A stretch of DNA of 64,000 bases, taken from the NCBI GenBank assembly GCA_018242525.1, contig JAFEBS010000051.1, positions 54,737-118,736 of the forward strand. Reading direction: 5' to 3'. Shown in pieces: positions 34,626-43,517 of this stretch. The translations under genes and the position numbers were made by a program. The notes beneath the pieces were generated by a model. The model was not told where the DNA came from and searched no databases. It saw nothing but the letters and a program-made list of their open reading frames with translations. This DNA comes from Planctomycetota bacterium (lineage in GTDB: Bacteria > Planctomycetota > Planctomycetia > Planctomycetales > Planctomycetaceae). Position 1 is the first letter of the stretch. Each line of letters begins with the position of its first letter.

Positions 34626-35852
34626 ATGAATGAACATCAGCCAGAAGAGATTCCGCCCAATTTGGACCGATTGTTGGGCTCGGGCTTCAGGAGTGACTCC
34701 CGACTCGGCCTGACGGGGGGCGAACCCCGGCCGGGTCCGACCGTCCCAGCGTGGCTGGTGGCCGTGTTGCTGATCATGGTGTCCGTGTTAATGCTGCGGA
34801 ATTCCGGATTCATCCCCGGGCTTTCCCCTCAGGGTGCGACTCAACCCCGGCCGGTGACACCGCGCGGCAATCTGGCGGACGATGAAAAATCGACAATCGA
34901 AATCTTCCGCAATGCATCCCCCAGCGTGGTCCACATCACCACGCTGATTCATCGTCGTGATCGGCTGAATTTGAATGTGACGGAAATCCCTGAAGGGACC
35001 GGCACGGGTTTCCTGTATGACGAAGCAGGGCACGTCGTGACGAATTTTCACGTCATTCGCGGCGCCCAGGCGGCCCGAGTCTCACTGGCAGACAATTCTG
35101 TCTGGAGCGCCAGACTGGTCGGTTACGAACCAAACAAGGATCTGGCGGTCCTGAGGATCGATGCCCCCAAGGACAAGCTGCGCAAGATCGACATCGGGCA
35201 GTCCAGTGACCTGCAGGTGGGTCAGAAGGTGTTTGCGATCGGCTGTCCCTTCGGGCTCGATCAAACCTTGACGACAGGCGTCATCAGTGGACTGGGACGG
35301 GAAATCACGTCGATCGGCGGGCGACCGATCGAAGGGGTGATTCAGACCGATGCGGCCATCAATCCCGGCAATTCGGGCGGACCGCTGCTCGATAGTGCAG
35401 GCCGACTGATCGGAATCAACACGATGATTTACAGCCCTTCCGGGGCCTACGCCGGGATCGGCTTTGCGGTCCCCGTCGACATCGTGAATCAAGTCGTCCC
35501 GCAATTGATCCAGGACGGCCGAATTGAGCAGGTCAGCCTGGGTGTCAGTCTGTTCGAGGATTCGTTGTCTCGTCGATTGGGCGTACGCTCCGGGGTGCTC
35601 GTGCGCAGTGTGACTGACGGAAGCGGCGCGGCTGCAGCCGGGCTGGAGCCGACCTACATTGATGATGAAGGATACCTGGTTTTGGGGGATGTGATCGTGG
35701 AAATTGGCGGCCGAACCGTTCGCAGGCTGGCCGATGTCGCGAAATGCATGGACGGCCGAAAGCCGGGCGATCAGGTGTCGGTGGTGGTCGATCGCCGGGG
35801 AAAACGCGTTTCGATGACCGTGGAACTGCAGGCTGCTGCTCCGCAAATCTGA
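34626..35852 (+). CDS. HtrA/DegP-type serine protease with PDZ domain
   Basis: A 408-residue S1C protease. One N-terminal helix (AWLVAVLLIMVSVLMLRNSG) anchors it to the inner membrane facing the periplasm. Catalytic triad: H142 in TNFHVI, D172 in NKDLAVL, S250 in NPGNSGGPLL. A PDZ-like domain spans about 300-400 (GVSLFEDSLSRRLGVRSGVL; VIVEIGGRTVRRLADVAKCM). Only one PDZ domain is present. These proteases act in envelope protein quality control. Confidence 0.93.
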   Translation: MNEHQPEEIPPNLDRLLGSGFRSDSRLGLTGGEPRPGPTVPAWLVAVLLIMVSVLMLRNSGFIPGLSPQGATQPRPVTPRGNLADDEKSTIEIFRNASPSVVHITTLIHRRDRLNLNVTEIPEGTGTGFLYDEAGHVVTNFHVIRGAQAARVSLADNSVWSARLVGYEPNKDLAVLRIDAPKDKLRKIDIGQSSDLQVGQKVFAIGCPFGLDQTLTTGVISGLGREITSIGGRPIEGVIQTDAAINPGNSGGPLLDSAGRLIGINTMIYSPSGAYAGIGFAVPVDIVNQVVPQLIQDGRIEQVSLGVSLFEDSLSRRLGVRSGVLVRSVTDGSGAAAAGLEPTYIDDEGYLVLGDVIVEIGGRTVRRLADVAKCMDGRKPGDQVSVVVDRRGKRVSMTVELQAAAPQI

Positions 35853-36005
35853 ATTTCCGGGGATAAACACCCGGACGGATAGTGCGACGAAATCGGATCG
35901 TCTTGGTAAGATCGTTGCCTGGAACTGTGCCGAATGGGACATCGCTCCAGGCGCCATTCCCCGCAGAAGTCCTGTTAAAAACGTCAATCCGCCAGCTTCC
36001 AGGTA

Positions 36006-36392
36006 ATGTCGATGAGTACACCCGGGCCATTGAGTGTCGTGATGGAAGGTCCAGTCACCGTGGTCGTCTTCGGCCCGGGTCAACGTCATTTGGACGAAGT
36101 TGGACTGGAAGCAATTGGCAACCAGTTGATCGCAGTTGCCCAGGACGCGAATCCGCCATTGCTCGTCCTGGATTTGACGGTCACGGAATTCTTCGGTTCC
36201 TCCTTTATTGAAATCCTATTCCGGGTCTGGAAGCGATTGAATTCCCGCGCCGACGGCAATGCTCCCGCCGCCAAGTTTGCCATTTGTGGCTTGCAGGAGC
36301 ACTGTCGCGAGGTCATGGAGGTCACTCACCTGGACAAGCTCTGGCCGCTTTACGCCACTCGAGCAGAGGCGGTGGCGGGAATCGGCAAATAA
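36006..36392 (+). CDS. STAS-domain anti-sigma factor antagonist-like protein
   Basis: A 128-residue single STAS domain: VTVVVFGPGQRHLDEVGLEA, then LLVLDLTVTEFFGSSFIEIL, where S65/S66 match the serine phosphorylated in SpoIIAA-like antagonists, then FAICGLQEHCREVMEVTHLD. It could be the substrate of the HATPase protein at 33492, with the HtrA gene between. No sigma factor is adjacent, so the controlled output is unknown. It lies 21 bp before the next gene. Confidence 0.87.
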   Translation: MSMSTPGPLSVVMEGPVTVVVFGPGQRHLDEVGLEAIGNQLIAVAQDANPPLLVLDLTVTEFFGSSFIEILFRVWKRLNSRADGNAPAAKFAICGLQEHCREVMEVTHLDKLWPLYATRAEAVAGIGK

Positions 36393-36413
36393 CGGGTGCG
36401 GAGCCTGTAAAAA

Positions 36414-39368
36414 ATGCCAAAGCTCAAGTCATCGGGATTCTGGGTTCGATTTGGCAGTCTGCTTGGCGTGTTGGGTGTGTTGTGCGGTGCCCTGGCCTGG
36501 CAATGGCGTAACTTCAAATGGAAGGCCCCCGCATTCAATTCCCCCAGGCAGCAAATGCTGATGACGCCGGCAGCGGCCTATTTGGACCAGGTCAGTGACC
36601 AGGGACTGCAGACCGCTCGTGCGAAGTCTGCGGAAATCACGGCGCTTCGCCAGGAACGGGCAAAGACCGACAGGTACCCGACGCTGGGTGTTCCCGTCAT
36701 CAAGGCGGCCTCCACCCGCCGGACATTTCACGAGACGAGTTCGCGCTTTCGCCTGCGCGAGTTGAAGGCGTATCAAGACCTGACCACCGATTCTCCGGAC
36801 GCGCGCGCTGCGGGTGAACGATTCCTGCAGTCCTATCTGCAACAGGCCGCAGAGTATGAGGTCAAGGATCCGGACTATGTTCAATTGGATCAATTGGGGC
36901 AAGCGGCGCTGGAAGCAGGCAGCCGGGATCCGATCGTCCGAACCTATCATGCATTCTCCCGCCGGATGGCGACTGCCGACGCGGTCGATTCCATCAAAAC
37001 CTGGGTCGAAGTCATCGACGAATTGCCGCAAACGAAGTATCCGCGAAAGATCGAATTGTACGCGCGGACCTTCCTGCGCGACGCGATCGGCAACGATCAG
37101 CGCAATCAAAGCCTGCAAAAGTATCGGCAGATTCCCGTGCCGAACATCGTCCAGTCTCTGGAAGAAGACGGAGTTGGCAGTGAATGGCTTGATTGCATTG
37201 TCGAACGGTTGTGGACCACCTGGGATGCAGCTCCACTGAAGGACCGCGAAGAACTGTTGAAGGCCTGCCTGCAATCCAAGTCCATCGATCCGTACATCGG
37301 GCACTTGTTTGCAGGGGTCCATTACACCGACGTGGCCTGGCGTCACCGGGGAAATGGAACCATCAACAATGTGTCCAACACGCAATATCAGCAGTTCCGA
37401 AACTATGCAACGCGATCGGCTGAACATCTGCAATACGCGTGGCTGCTTCACCCGGAACTGCCGTACGCCCCCCGGTCACTGATCACGTTGGCCATGGCGG
37501 GTGAAGGAACCAGGGAGAAGCCGTATTTCTGGTACCTGCGATCCATCGAAGCTCGATTCGACCACTACGGTGCCTATACGTCACTGATGTCGTCACTGTT
37601 ACCGCGCTGGGGTGGCAGCCATTCACAGATGCTGACCTTCGCCCGCAACTGCATCGGTACCGAACGATTCGACACCACCGTTCCCTATGTTGTCCTCGAT
37701 GTCTTGAAGGAACTGCGGAACTCTGAGAACGAAAACCTGGTGGATCATCCGGACGCCATCCAGTTGCTGCGCGACCTGTGCGCCAAACGAAACGCCTATC
37801 GAGCGTCCCATCCTGAAACCCGGTTGTACGAGGATGGCGGAGCCTATCGCGCCGATCTGGTGACGTTGCTGGAGGAATGTGAACTGCTGGATCTTGCCGC
37901 CGCCGAATACCGTCTGGCGGGTGACAACATCAATTGGACCTCGCTTCGTCGTGGTTTCCATCCAGCACGATACCTGGCAGCCCGACTGATCGCCGCCCAG
38001 CGGGAAGGCGAAAAGTATGTGATCCCCTTCGACGTAAGACTGCGCCAGAATTGGGAACCCGATACGGAGTCGGATCAATTGACGGCGCTGTCGCACGAGT
38101 TGCAGGAACTGCAGAGTCATGCGCCGGCGGATGATGCCTACTTTGCCCATGCCGCTGTCATCCTGGAGCAGCGACGGCAGTTCTCGTCAGCAGAATGGAT
38201 CGACGTTCGGTTCGACAAGGAACTGCATGGCTGGGAACCGTACTGCGATCATTGGTCCGTCGATGACGATGGACGTATCCAGCTCTCCAGCCGATACAGC
38301 GACGCAAAGCAGTTGAATCTGCGGCCGATGGCGAACTTTCAGCCCCCCCTGGAAGTCGAGGTGACGATCGAGATGCTGGATCCGGCACCGTATCCCACCG
38401 GCTTGGGAATCGGCTGGTGCCGGGAAGGTACGGCTGAGGAACTGCGGTCCGTCCGGCTGCCAAAATTCGCGATCGATTCGGTCCCGTGGCTCAAGCAACC
38501 CCGCCGCGATCTGTTCAACATCAGCGGTGTCTCGCAGTCTGCAGGTCGATACCCGCTGAAGTCGATCGGGGCCCATCGAATCACGCTGAAACAGTGGCCC
38601 GAACTCGCGGAAGTACGCGTCGATAACACGGTCTGGTCTACCCTGCCACTGGACAACGAATGGAACCAGGGCAGCATCCTGTGTTTCGGGACGAACTTGC
38701 AGTCGGGCGTGGAAGGAAGCGTTCGGCTCAGTCAAATTCGAATTCGCAAACTGAATGAACCGCCACCGCCGCGGGAATCAGAACCACTAGAAGATCGGCT
38801 GAAATACTGGGAAGTACGTCACGCTGCCAACGGGGATGATCTCATCGCGCAGGCACATCTCTGCCGACTCCGCTTTGAACAGGGACGGTTTGAAGATGTG
38901 GTTTCGCTGGTCGACCGCTTGACGGAAACGCATCCGGGAATCAATGACGTGCAAGTCTGGAAGGCGCGCGCCATTCTCATCGGCCGACACGACGAAGCCG
39001 GCGCACTGGCCATTCTGCGGGAATGTTCCGGGGGCGATCTGCGCGATGACCCTGAAGTGTTGTCGACCCTGGCAGAACTCCAGGCGATGACCAATGATGC
39101 ATCGTCGCGCAACGGCAGAATTGCTCTGAACGTCGCGAGAATGGCCCTCAATTCCCAGCAACTGAAGCATCCCCGGGCATTGGCTGCACTGGCGGCCGCG
39201 CAAGCGGAAATGGGAGACTTCAGCGGGGCCATCGGCTCGATCAAGATGGCAATGGCCCTGGGAAGTGACTCCGAAAAGATTGCCTGGCAGCCGCGCCTGG
39301 CAGCCTACGAGGCAGAAACCTGCTACCGCTACCCGACGCGCGAAACCGAACTGCCCGCGAAGCCGTAG
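36414..39368 (+). CDS. Large exported protein of unknown function with helical repeats and a jelly-roll-like middle
   Basis: A 984-residue protein with GGAG before the ATG. One N-terminal helix (about 11-30) is a signal or anchor. Residues about 60-560 are mainly helical, without a recognised family. Residues about 590-790 are beta-rich (DVRFDKELHGWEPYCDHWSV; PPLEVEVTIEMLDPAPYPTG) and look like a laminin-G/DUF1080-type sandwich. The C-terminus (about 810-950) has TPR-like helices (LCRLRFEQGRFEDVVSLVDR). Function unknown. It is 21 bp after the STAS gene and abuts the ECF41 gene tail to tail. Confidence 0.75.
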   Translation: MPKLKSSGFWVRFGSLLGVLGVLCGALAWQWRNFKWKAPAFNSPRQQMLMTPAAAYLDQVSDQGLQTARAKSAEITALRQERAKTDRYPTLGVPVIKAASTRRTFHETSSRFRLRELKAYQDLTTDSPDARAAGERFLQSYLQQAAEYEVKDPDYVQLDQLGQAALEAGSRDPIVRTYHAFSRRMATADAVDSIKTWVEVIDELPQTKYPRKIELYARTFLRDAIGNDQRNQSLQKYRQIPVPNIVQSLEEDGVGSEWLDCIVERLWTTWDAAPLKDREELLKACLQSKSIDPYIGHLFAGVHYTDVAWRHRGNGTINNVSNTQYQQFRNYATRSAEHLQYAWLLHPELPYAPRSLITLAMAGEGTREKPYFWYLRSIEARFDHYGAYTSLMSSLLPRWGGSHSQMLTFARNCIGTERFDTTVPYVVLDVLKELRNSENENLVDHPDAIQLLRDLCAKRNAYRASHPETRLYEDGGAYRADLVTLLEECELLDLAAAEYRLAGDNINWTSLRRGFHPARYLAARLIAAQREGEKYVIPFDVRLRQNWEPDTESDQLTALSHELQELQSHAPADDAYFAHAAVILEQRRQFSSAEWIDVRFDKELHGWEPYCDHWSVDDDGRIQLSSRYSDAKQLNLRPMANFQPPLEVEVTIEMLDPAPYPTGLGIGWCREGTAEELRSVRLPKFAIDSVPWLKQPRRDLFNISGVSQSAGRYPLKSIGAHRITLKQWPELAEVRVDNTVWSTLPLDNEWNQGSILCFGTNLQSGVEGSVRLSQIRIRKLNEPPPPRESEPLEDRLKYWEVRHAANGDDLIAQAHLCRLRFEQGRFEDVVSLVDRLTETHPGINDVQVWKARAILIGRHDEAGALAILRECSGGDLRDDPEVLSTLAELQAMTNDASSRNGRIALNVARMALNSQQLKHPRALAALAAAQAEMGDFSGAIGSIKMAMALGSDSEKIAWQPRLAAYEAETCYRYPTRETELPAKP

Positions 39369-39369
39369 A

Positions 39370-40239
39370 TTACGTCCGAATCGTCACCCGCGCGAGTTTG
39401 TCCGGGTTGCGAATCAGGAAGCAGCGACGGATGCGATTGTCGGCAATGTCCATCGTCCAGACGGTGACCAATCGTCCGGCATCGAAGGCAGCGTAGCCAG
39501 CTTGACCGTTGACGCGGATCGGCACGATCTCCACGGTCGGTCCGGCCTTCTTGAACAGTCCCAGCAGGAAACGCGAGGCACGATCGATTCCCTCCAGCGG
39601 ACGCAGCGCCGCCGTTACTTTGCCGCCGCCATCACTGTAGATCACGACGTCTTCGGACAGCAGATTCACCAGGCCGCCCAGGTCCCCCGTCGAGCAGGCG
39701 TGCAGGAACTGGTTCGAGATCCGTTGCACATCCTCCGGGCCTGCCTCGAACCGCGGTCGCTCGGCCAGGACATGCGATTCCGAGCGACTGACCAGTTGCC
39801 GGCAATTCGCTTCCGATTTCCCAAGGATCTCGCTGATTTCGGCATAGTCGTAGTCAAAGACTTTGCGCAACAGATAGGCGGCACGTTCAACCGGTGTCAA
39901 AGTTTCCAGCACATGCATCAGGGCGAGCGAGACCGATTCGGCCACTTCGACCGGTTCACCCGACATGGACTCCGCCTCCACAATCGGCTCCGGCAGCCAG
40001 GGCCCGATATAGGTTTCCTTCCGCGTCTCGATGGCACGGCGCTGGTCAATGCACAGTCGCGTGACGATTGAACTGATGTACGCCCTCGCGGACTGAACCG
40101 TTGTTCGATCCGCACTGATCCAGCGCAGGTACGACTCCTGCATCACGTCATCAGCATCGGAAAGTGTTCCGAGCATGCGATAGGCCAGGCGCTGCAGTTC
40201 GGGACGCAGGTCTTCGAATTCACGAGTTGGATCAGACAT
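39370..40239 (-). CDS. ECF41-family sigma factor with C-terminal SnoaL-like domain
   Basis: A 289-residue factor. Regions 2 and 4 are followed by a SnoaL-like domain. ECF41 hallmarks are all visible: WLPEP (81-85) in the linker, DGGGK (203-207) and NPDKL (278-282) near the end. In this family the fused domain both supports and restrains activity in place of a classical anti-sigma factor. The ATG at 40239 overlaps the stop region of the FAD oxidoreductase gene by 8 bp. A matching promoter lies upstream of that gene (41613-41639). Confidence 0.93.
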   Translation of the reverse strand: MSDPTREFEDLRPELQRLAYRMLGTLSDADDVMQESYLRWISADRTTVQSARAYISSIVTRLCIDQRRAIETRKETYIGPWLPEPIVEAESMSGEPVEVAESVSLALMHVLETLTPVERAAYLLRKVFDYDYAEISEILGKSEANCRQLVSRSESHVLAERPRFEAGPEDVQRISNQFLHACSTGDLGGLVNLLSEDVVIYSDGGGKVTAALRPLEGIDRASRFLLGLFKKAGPTVEIVPIRVNGQAGYAAFDAGRLVTVWTMDIADNRIRRCFLIRNPDKLARVTIRT

Positions 40240-41569
40240 ATTGGTGGTCACTCCGTGGTGCCGAGTCCATCGATTGCAGCAGAAGTTGCGCTGCCGTCTC
40301 GGCGCTGGCCGCTGCCGCATCCGCCAATTGGCTACGACCGCCCACCCAATCCCCGGCCACATAGATTCCCGGATACCCTTCCACGGTCACCGCGGGACGT
40401 CCATTGATACCTCCCTCGCGAGGTTCCGGATGACTGTGGGCAACCGTCATTAAAGGCAACGTTCGCCTTGTCAGCAAGTGGGTTCGCCAACCGGGCTGAA
40501 CCCGATCGAGCATCAGTTCCAGTTCCTGCTCAACTCCACCCGCCGATTCAATCGTATTGGACGCCAGGTATTTCATGACATGAATCACTGCAACCCCTTC
40601 CGGGGCCAGGTGCGCGGCCGCCGAATGAACGGACAAGTACAGTGGCCGATCGAGTCCCAGGGCAAATCGATGGCCGGGCCGCGGTAGTTGAGTCAACGCC
40701 ACATCCAGGCAGGCAGCACGAACGGGTTGACGTCGGTCCGCCCACAAAACCAGTTCGTGGTCCGCCGGCAGGCGAAGCAATGAACACGCGGCATCCGGAC
40801 CAACCGCCAGGATGGCAGATGTCACGGTTTCCACAAAACCCCTGGATGTCGTCAGCATCACTTCTCCCGACACAGATTCGACTGCTGTGACGTGCGAACT
40901 GGAACGAATGGTGACTCCCGCCTGGTGTGCCTGCTCACGCAGGCCGTCGACCAGCGATTGCCAGCCCCCATCGATATACAGGACGTTGCCGCCGAGTGCG
41001 ATTTGCAACTGTTCAATCGCGGCACTCGCCGACAGCCGGCTCAGATCGCCAGCGTAGGTCGTCAATCGAAACAGCGCACCCAGGAAACTGGCCAGGGCAC
41101 CGGTTCCAAAGTGATCGGTCAGCCATTCGAGACTGGAAATCCGATGCAGTGATTCTGTCTTGAGCGACGGTAACGATTTCAGAAATCGGGTCAGTTTCCA
41201 TTTGTCGCGAATCGAGAGCAAGTGCGTTGTCAGCAGGCTGCCTAAACTGGTGGGAAGTCGATATTCACGGCCCTGATAATATCCGAGTGGGATTCCCGCA
41301 TTCGGTGGGGCACCCTGCACAGCAACGTTCAATTTCCTGAGCAATCGCAGTGCATCGCCCGATTGATAAAGTGCCCGGGGACCCAGGTTGAACCGGACAT
41401 CGTTCTTGACGGTCGTCTGAGCCCGTCCGCCGGGTTGCTTCGCCTGTTCAAACAGAACGACCGATCGCCCCTGTCGCCCAATCAGCGTCGCGGCGATCAG
41501 TCCCGCCAATCCACCACCAACAACAGCAACATCAAATCGGATATCGGAATTCTCTTCTGTGTGATTCAT
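40232..41569 (-). CDS. FAD-dependent oxidoreductase, amine oxidase/phytoene desaturase-like
   Basis: A 445-residue flavoprotein with the dinucleotide motif VAVVGGGLAGLIAATLIGRQ (14-33), then VVLFEQAKQPGGRAQT and a C-terminal FAD segment YPGIYVAGDWVGGRSQLADA. Members oxidise amines or desaturate isoprenoids; the substrate here is not known. The ATG at 41569 has AGGAGG upstream; the frame is open to 42160 but that part lies opposite another gene and is not protein-like. It heads a two-gene unit with the ECF41 sigma factor, the usual partner type for that family. Confidence 0.9.
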   Translation of the reverse strand: MNHTEENSDIRFDVAVVGGGLAGLIAATLIGRQGRSVVLFEQAKQPGGRAQTTVKNDVRFNLGPRALYQSGDALRLLRKLNVAVQGAPPNAGIPLGYYQGREYRLPTSLGSLLTTHLLSIRDKWKLTRFLKSLPSLKTESLHRISSLEWLTDHFGTGALASFLGALFRLTTYAGDLSRLSASAAIEQLQIALGGNVLYIDGGWQSLVDGLREQAHQAGVTIRSSSHVTAVESVSGEVMLTTSRGFVETVTSAILAVGPDAACSLLRLPADHELVLWADRRQPVRAACLDVALTQLPRPGHRFALGLDRPLYLSVHSAAAHLAPEGVAVIHVMKYLASNTIESAGGVEQELELMLDRVQPGWRTHLLTRRTLPLMTVAHSHPEPREGGINGRPAVTVEGYPGIYVAGDWVGGRSQLADAAAASAETAAQLLLQSMDSAPRSDHQYV

Positions 41570-41612
41570 GGTCGGTCCTCCTGGTCCACGGAAATTGCCC
41601 GCCACCACGAAA

Positions 41613-41639
41613 GACGGATGACACCCACAATTTGTGACA
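41613..41639 (-). promoter_or_regulatory. Candidate ECF41 promoter before the FAD oxidoreductase-sigma unit
   Basis: On the minus strand TGTCACA (41639-41633) is followed after exactly 16 nt by CGTC (41616-41613). Published work on ECF41 reports a TGTCACA -35 and CGTC -10 for the self-linked promoter. The start codon of the FAD gene is about 45 bp downstream with a good ribosome-binding site. The match is by eye from memory of the consensus. Confidence 0.72.
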
Positions 41640-41649
41640 CTGCAGGGGG

Positions 41650-41738
41650 CAAGTGATTCAAAGTTCATTTTTCGCGGGTCCCCAGCTTGATATTTTGGTG
41701 AAAACCTGACCCGCCAAAATTGAACTTTGAACCACTTG
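41650..41738. repeat. Long imperfect inverted repeat upstream of the ECF41 promoter
   Basis: The arms at 41650-41680 and 41708-41738 are 31 nt each, with few mismatches (caagtgattcaaagttca and its partner), around a 27-nt loop. A 10-bp direct repeat ccagtccgaa follows it near 41747-41765. It lies between divergent transcription units and could be a small mobile palindrome or a regulator-binding region. Confidence 0.75.
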
Positions 41739-41860
41739 ACCCTCCACCAGTCCGAACCAGTCCGAAAAAACGATTGCGAAACCAAACGAAGTGACCTAAC
41801 ATCGCGTAGTGACCGATAGAACTGGTTTGTTCGGTATTCGCAGTACTCTTGGCAATCTCG

Positions 41861-42268
41861 ATGTTTTCGCGGTCGATGCGGATTTGTGGAGTCCTGTTGA
41901 CGCTGGCTCAGCTTGGCGTCTGGGGTTTCTACGCGCCAGCTCACCGGCTCCTGCATCATTCGCACATTTCGGTCGCAACGTCTGAACCTGTTGCGACTTG
42001 CCAGACACGCTGCTGCGGACATCACCACCATTCCGCGTCGCAGCGTGCCGAATCCAATCCACACCGGCACGACGCGCCAGAGCAGTGCCCTGATGACGAC
42101 CAGCATTGCGGTCTGTGCATGATCGCCCAGCAGGCCGGTTGCCCGGCGGACTCGGTCCACCTCTCCGAAGCGGCCACCCCGGTCGACCAGTTTGTGCGAC
42201 CGTGCCAGAATGTGCCAACGACGAGTTTACTGCGGCCGTTCGATTCTCGCGGCCCTCCCTTGGCCTGA
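41861..42268 (+). CDS. Small His/Cys-rich exported protein, possible metal binder
   Basis: A 135-residue protein with an N-terminal helix (MRICGVLLTLAQLGVWGFYA), then HRLLHHSHIS and a dense metal-ligand stretch: CQTRCCGHHHHSAS, PHRHDAPEQCPDDDQHCGLC. This recalls DUF2946-like proteins linked to copper or other metal handling in bacteria. The start is uncertain: a TTG at 41849 and an ATG at 41876 are in frame, and no strong ribosome-binding site is seen. The opposite-strand frame is the discarded extension of the FAD gene. Confidence 0.7.
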   Translation: MFSRSMRICGVLLTLAQLGVWGFYAPAHRLLHHSHISVATSEPVATCQTRCCGHHHHSASQRAESNPHRHDAPEQCPDDDQHCGLCMIAQQAGCPADSVHLSEAATPVDQFVRPCQNVPTTSLLRPFDSRGPPLA

Positions 42269-42551
42269 ATGTCTCTGACCGGGAAAATCGCAGCAGCGAT
42301 GGTTCTGTCTTAGAAGTGCATTGATGCGCAACTGCCTGGCCACATTGAGCCAGCAATGCCAGAGATGACCGATACGACCCGTCGCCAAATGCTGACTCTG
42401 GTGATTTCCAGAAATTCTCTGGACGACCGGTCGTTGTGATGCGTCTTGCAAAGCAGGGTGGCATGTCGCCGCCATCGCTGCAGACAGCATGGTTTTCCGC
42501 ATTCATTCTCTGCCGATCTTCAGGCAGGACGGTTTTCGAGGGGATCCGCAA

Positions 42552-43457
42552 ATGTGTTCTTGGAATCGCCGCGCGCGGCGTGGTTTTACGCTGATCGAGC
42601 TTTTGGTCGTCATTGCGATCATCGCCGTCTTGATCGCCCTGCTGTTGCCCGCCGTTCAACAGGCGCGCGAAGCGGCCCGTCGCTCACAATGCATCAACAA
42701 CCTGAAGCAATTGGGACTGGCGCTGCATACATACCACGACAGCATGAATGTCTTCCCGCCCGGTTGGATCGGTGTGCAGGGTGGAAACTCCAACATGGAC
42801 GGTCCCTCGGGATTTGCCTGGGGGAGTCACATCCTGCCGTACATCGATCAAGCGCCGCTTTACAATCGTTTGAACTTCAACGGATCCTGCACTGACGCCA
42901 GCAATGCGTTGGCCCGGCAAACGGTCCTGGCGAGCTTTCGGTGTCCGACGGATCCGTCTCCCAATGTCTGGTCGCTGGGTCAGGAAGGCAATCCGTCGAA
43001 CATTCTGGCGACGCTGCCGAGCGCGAACTATGTTGCCAGTTTCGGGACGCTGGGTTTTGAGGACATCTGTGCCAACCCGCCATTTCCGGCCGCTCAATGC
43101 GTCAGCAATGGGATGTTCTTCCACAACAGTTCCACCCGGATGCGCGATGCCATCGATGGGACCAGTAACACGGTCTTCCTGGGCGAACATCGTTCCAATG
43201 CCGCCCTGAGATGGAACAGCACCTGGGTCGGGGTCATCCCCCAGGGTGAAGAAGAAATCGCACGCATCCTGGCGGTCTCCGATCACACACCAAACCACCC
43301 GGCCCTGCATATCGACGATTTCAGCAGTTGGCACACGGGTGGTGTCCACTTGTTGTTTGGGGACGGTCGAGTCCGATTCATTACTCAGAATGTCGACACC
43401 AATGTCTTCAAGGCGATCGCCACCCGGGCCGGTGGAGAAGTTGTCGGCGAGTTCTAA
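42552..43457 (+). CDS. DUF1559 family prepilin-like protein
   Basis: A 301-residue protein with a type IV prepilin start: RRGFTLIELLVVIAIIAVLI, cleaved after Gly by prepilin peptidase. Then LLLPAVQQAREAARRSQCIN and NLKQLGLALHTYHD, both typical of planctomycete DUF1559 proteins, and the usual end HTGGVHLLFGDGRVRFI. The globular domain is probably displayed outside the inner membrane. Specific role unknown; these proteins are numerous in planctomycete genomes. The ATG at 42552 is preferred over the upstream in-frame 42489. Confidence 0.94.
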   Translation: MCSWNRRARRGFTLIELLVVIAIIAVLIALLLPAVQQAREAARRSQCINNLKQLGLALHTYHDSMNVFPPGWIGVQGGNSNMDGPSGFAWGSHILPYIDQAPLYNRLNFNGSCTDASNALARQTVLASFRCPTDPSPNVWSLGQEGNPSNILATLPSANYVASFGTLGFEDICANPPFPAAQCVSNGMFFHNSSTRMRDAIDGTSNTVFLGEHRSNAALRWNSTWVGVIPQGEEEIARILAVSDHTPNHPALHIDDFSSWHTGGVHLLFGDGRVRFITQNVDTNVFKAIATRAGGEVVGEF

Positions 43458-43476
43458 GGATTTGTTTTAAAGGCCC

Positions 43477-43504
43477 AAGCGGAGGTCAATGGATTCCTCC
43501 GCTT
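43477..43504. terminator. Hairpin between convergent genes
   Basis: AAGCGGAGG (43477-43485) and CCTCCGCTT (43496-43504) form a perfect 9-bp stem around a 10-nt loop. It sits between the stops of the converging DUF1559 and LolA-like genes, so it could end both transcripts. No long U-run follows on either strand. Confidence 0.6.
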
Positions 43505-43517
43505 AACCGGCGATCAA

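Noticed and set aside
41570..42160. Upstream extension of the FAD oxidoreductase frame
   Set aside because: It lies past a strong ribosome-binding site and family-like start at 41569, crosses the candidate ECF41 promoter, and is antisense to the His/Cys-rich gene.
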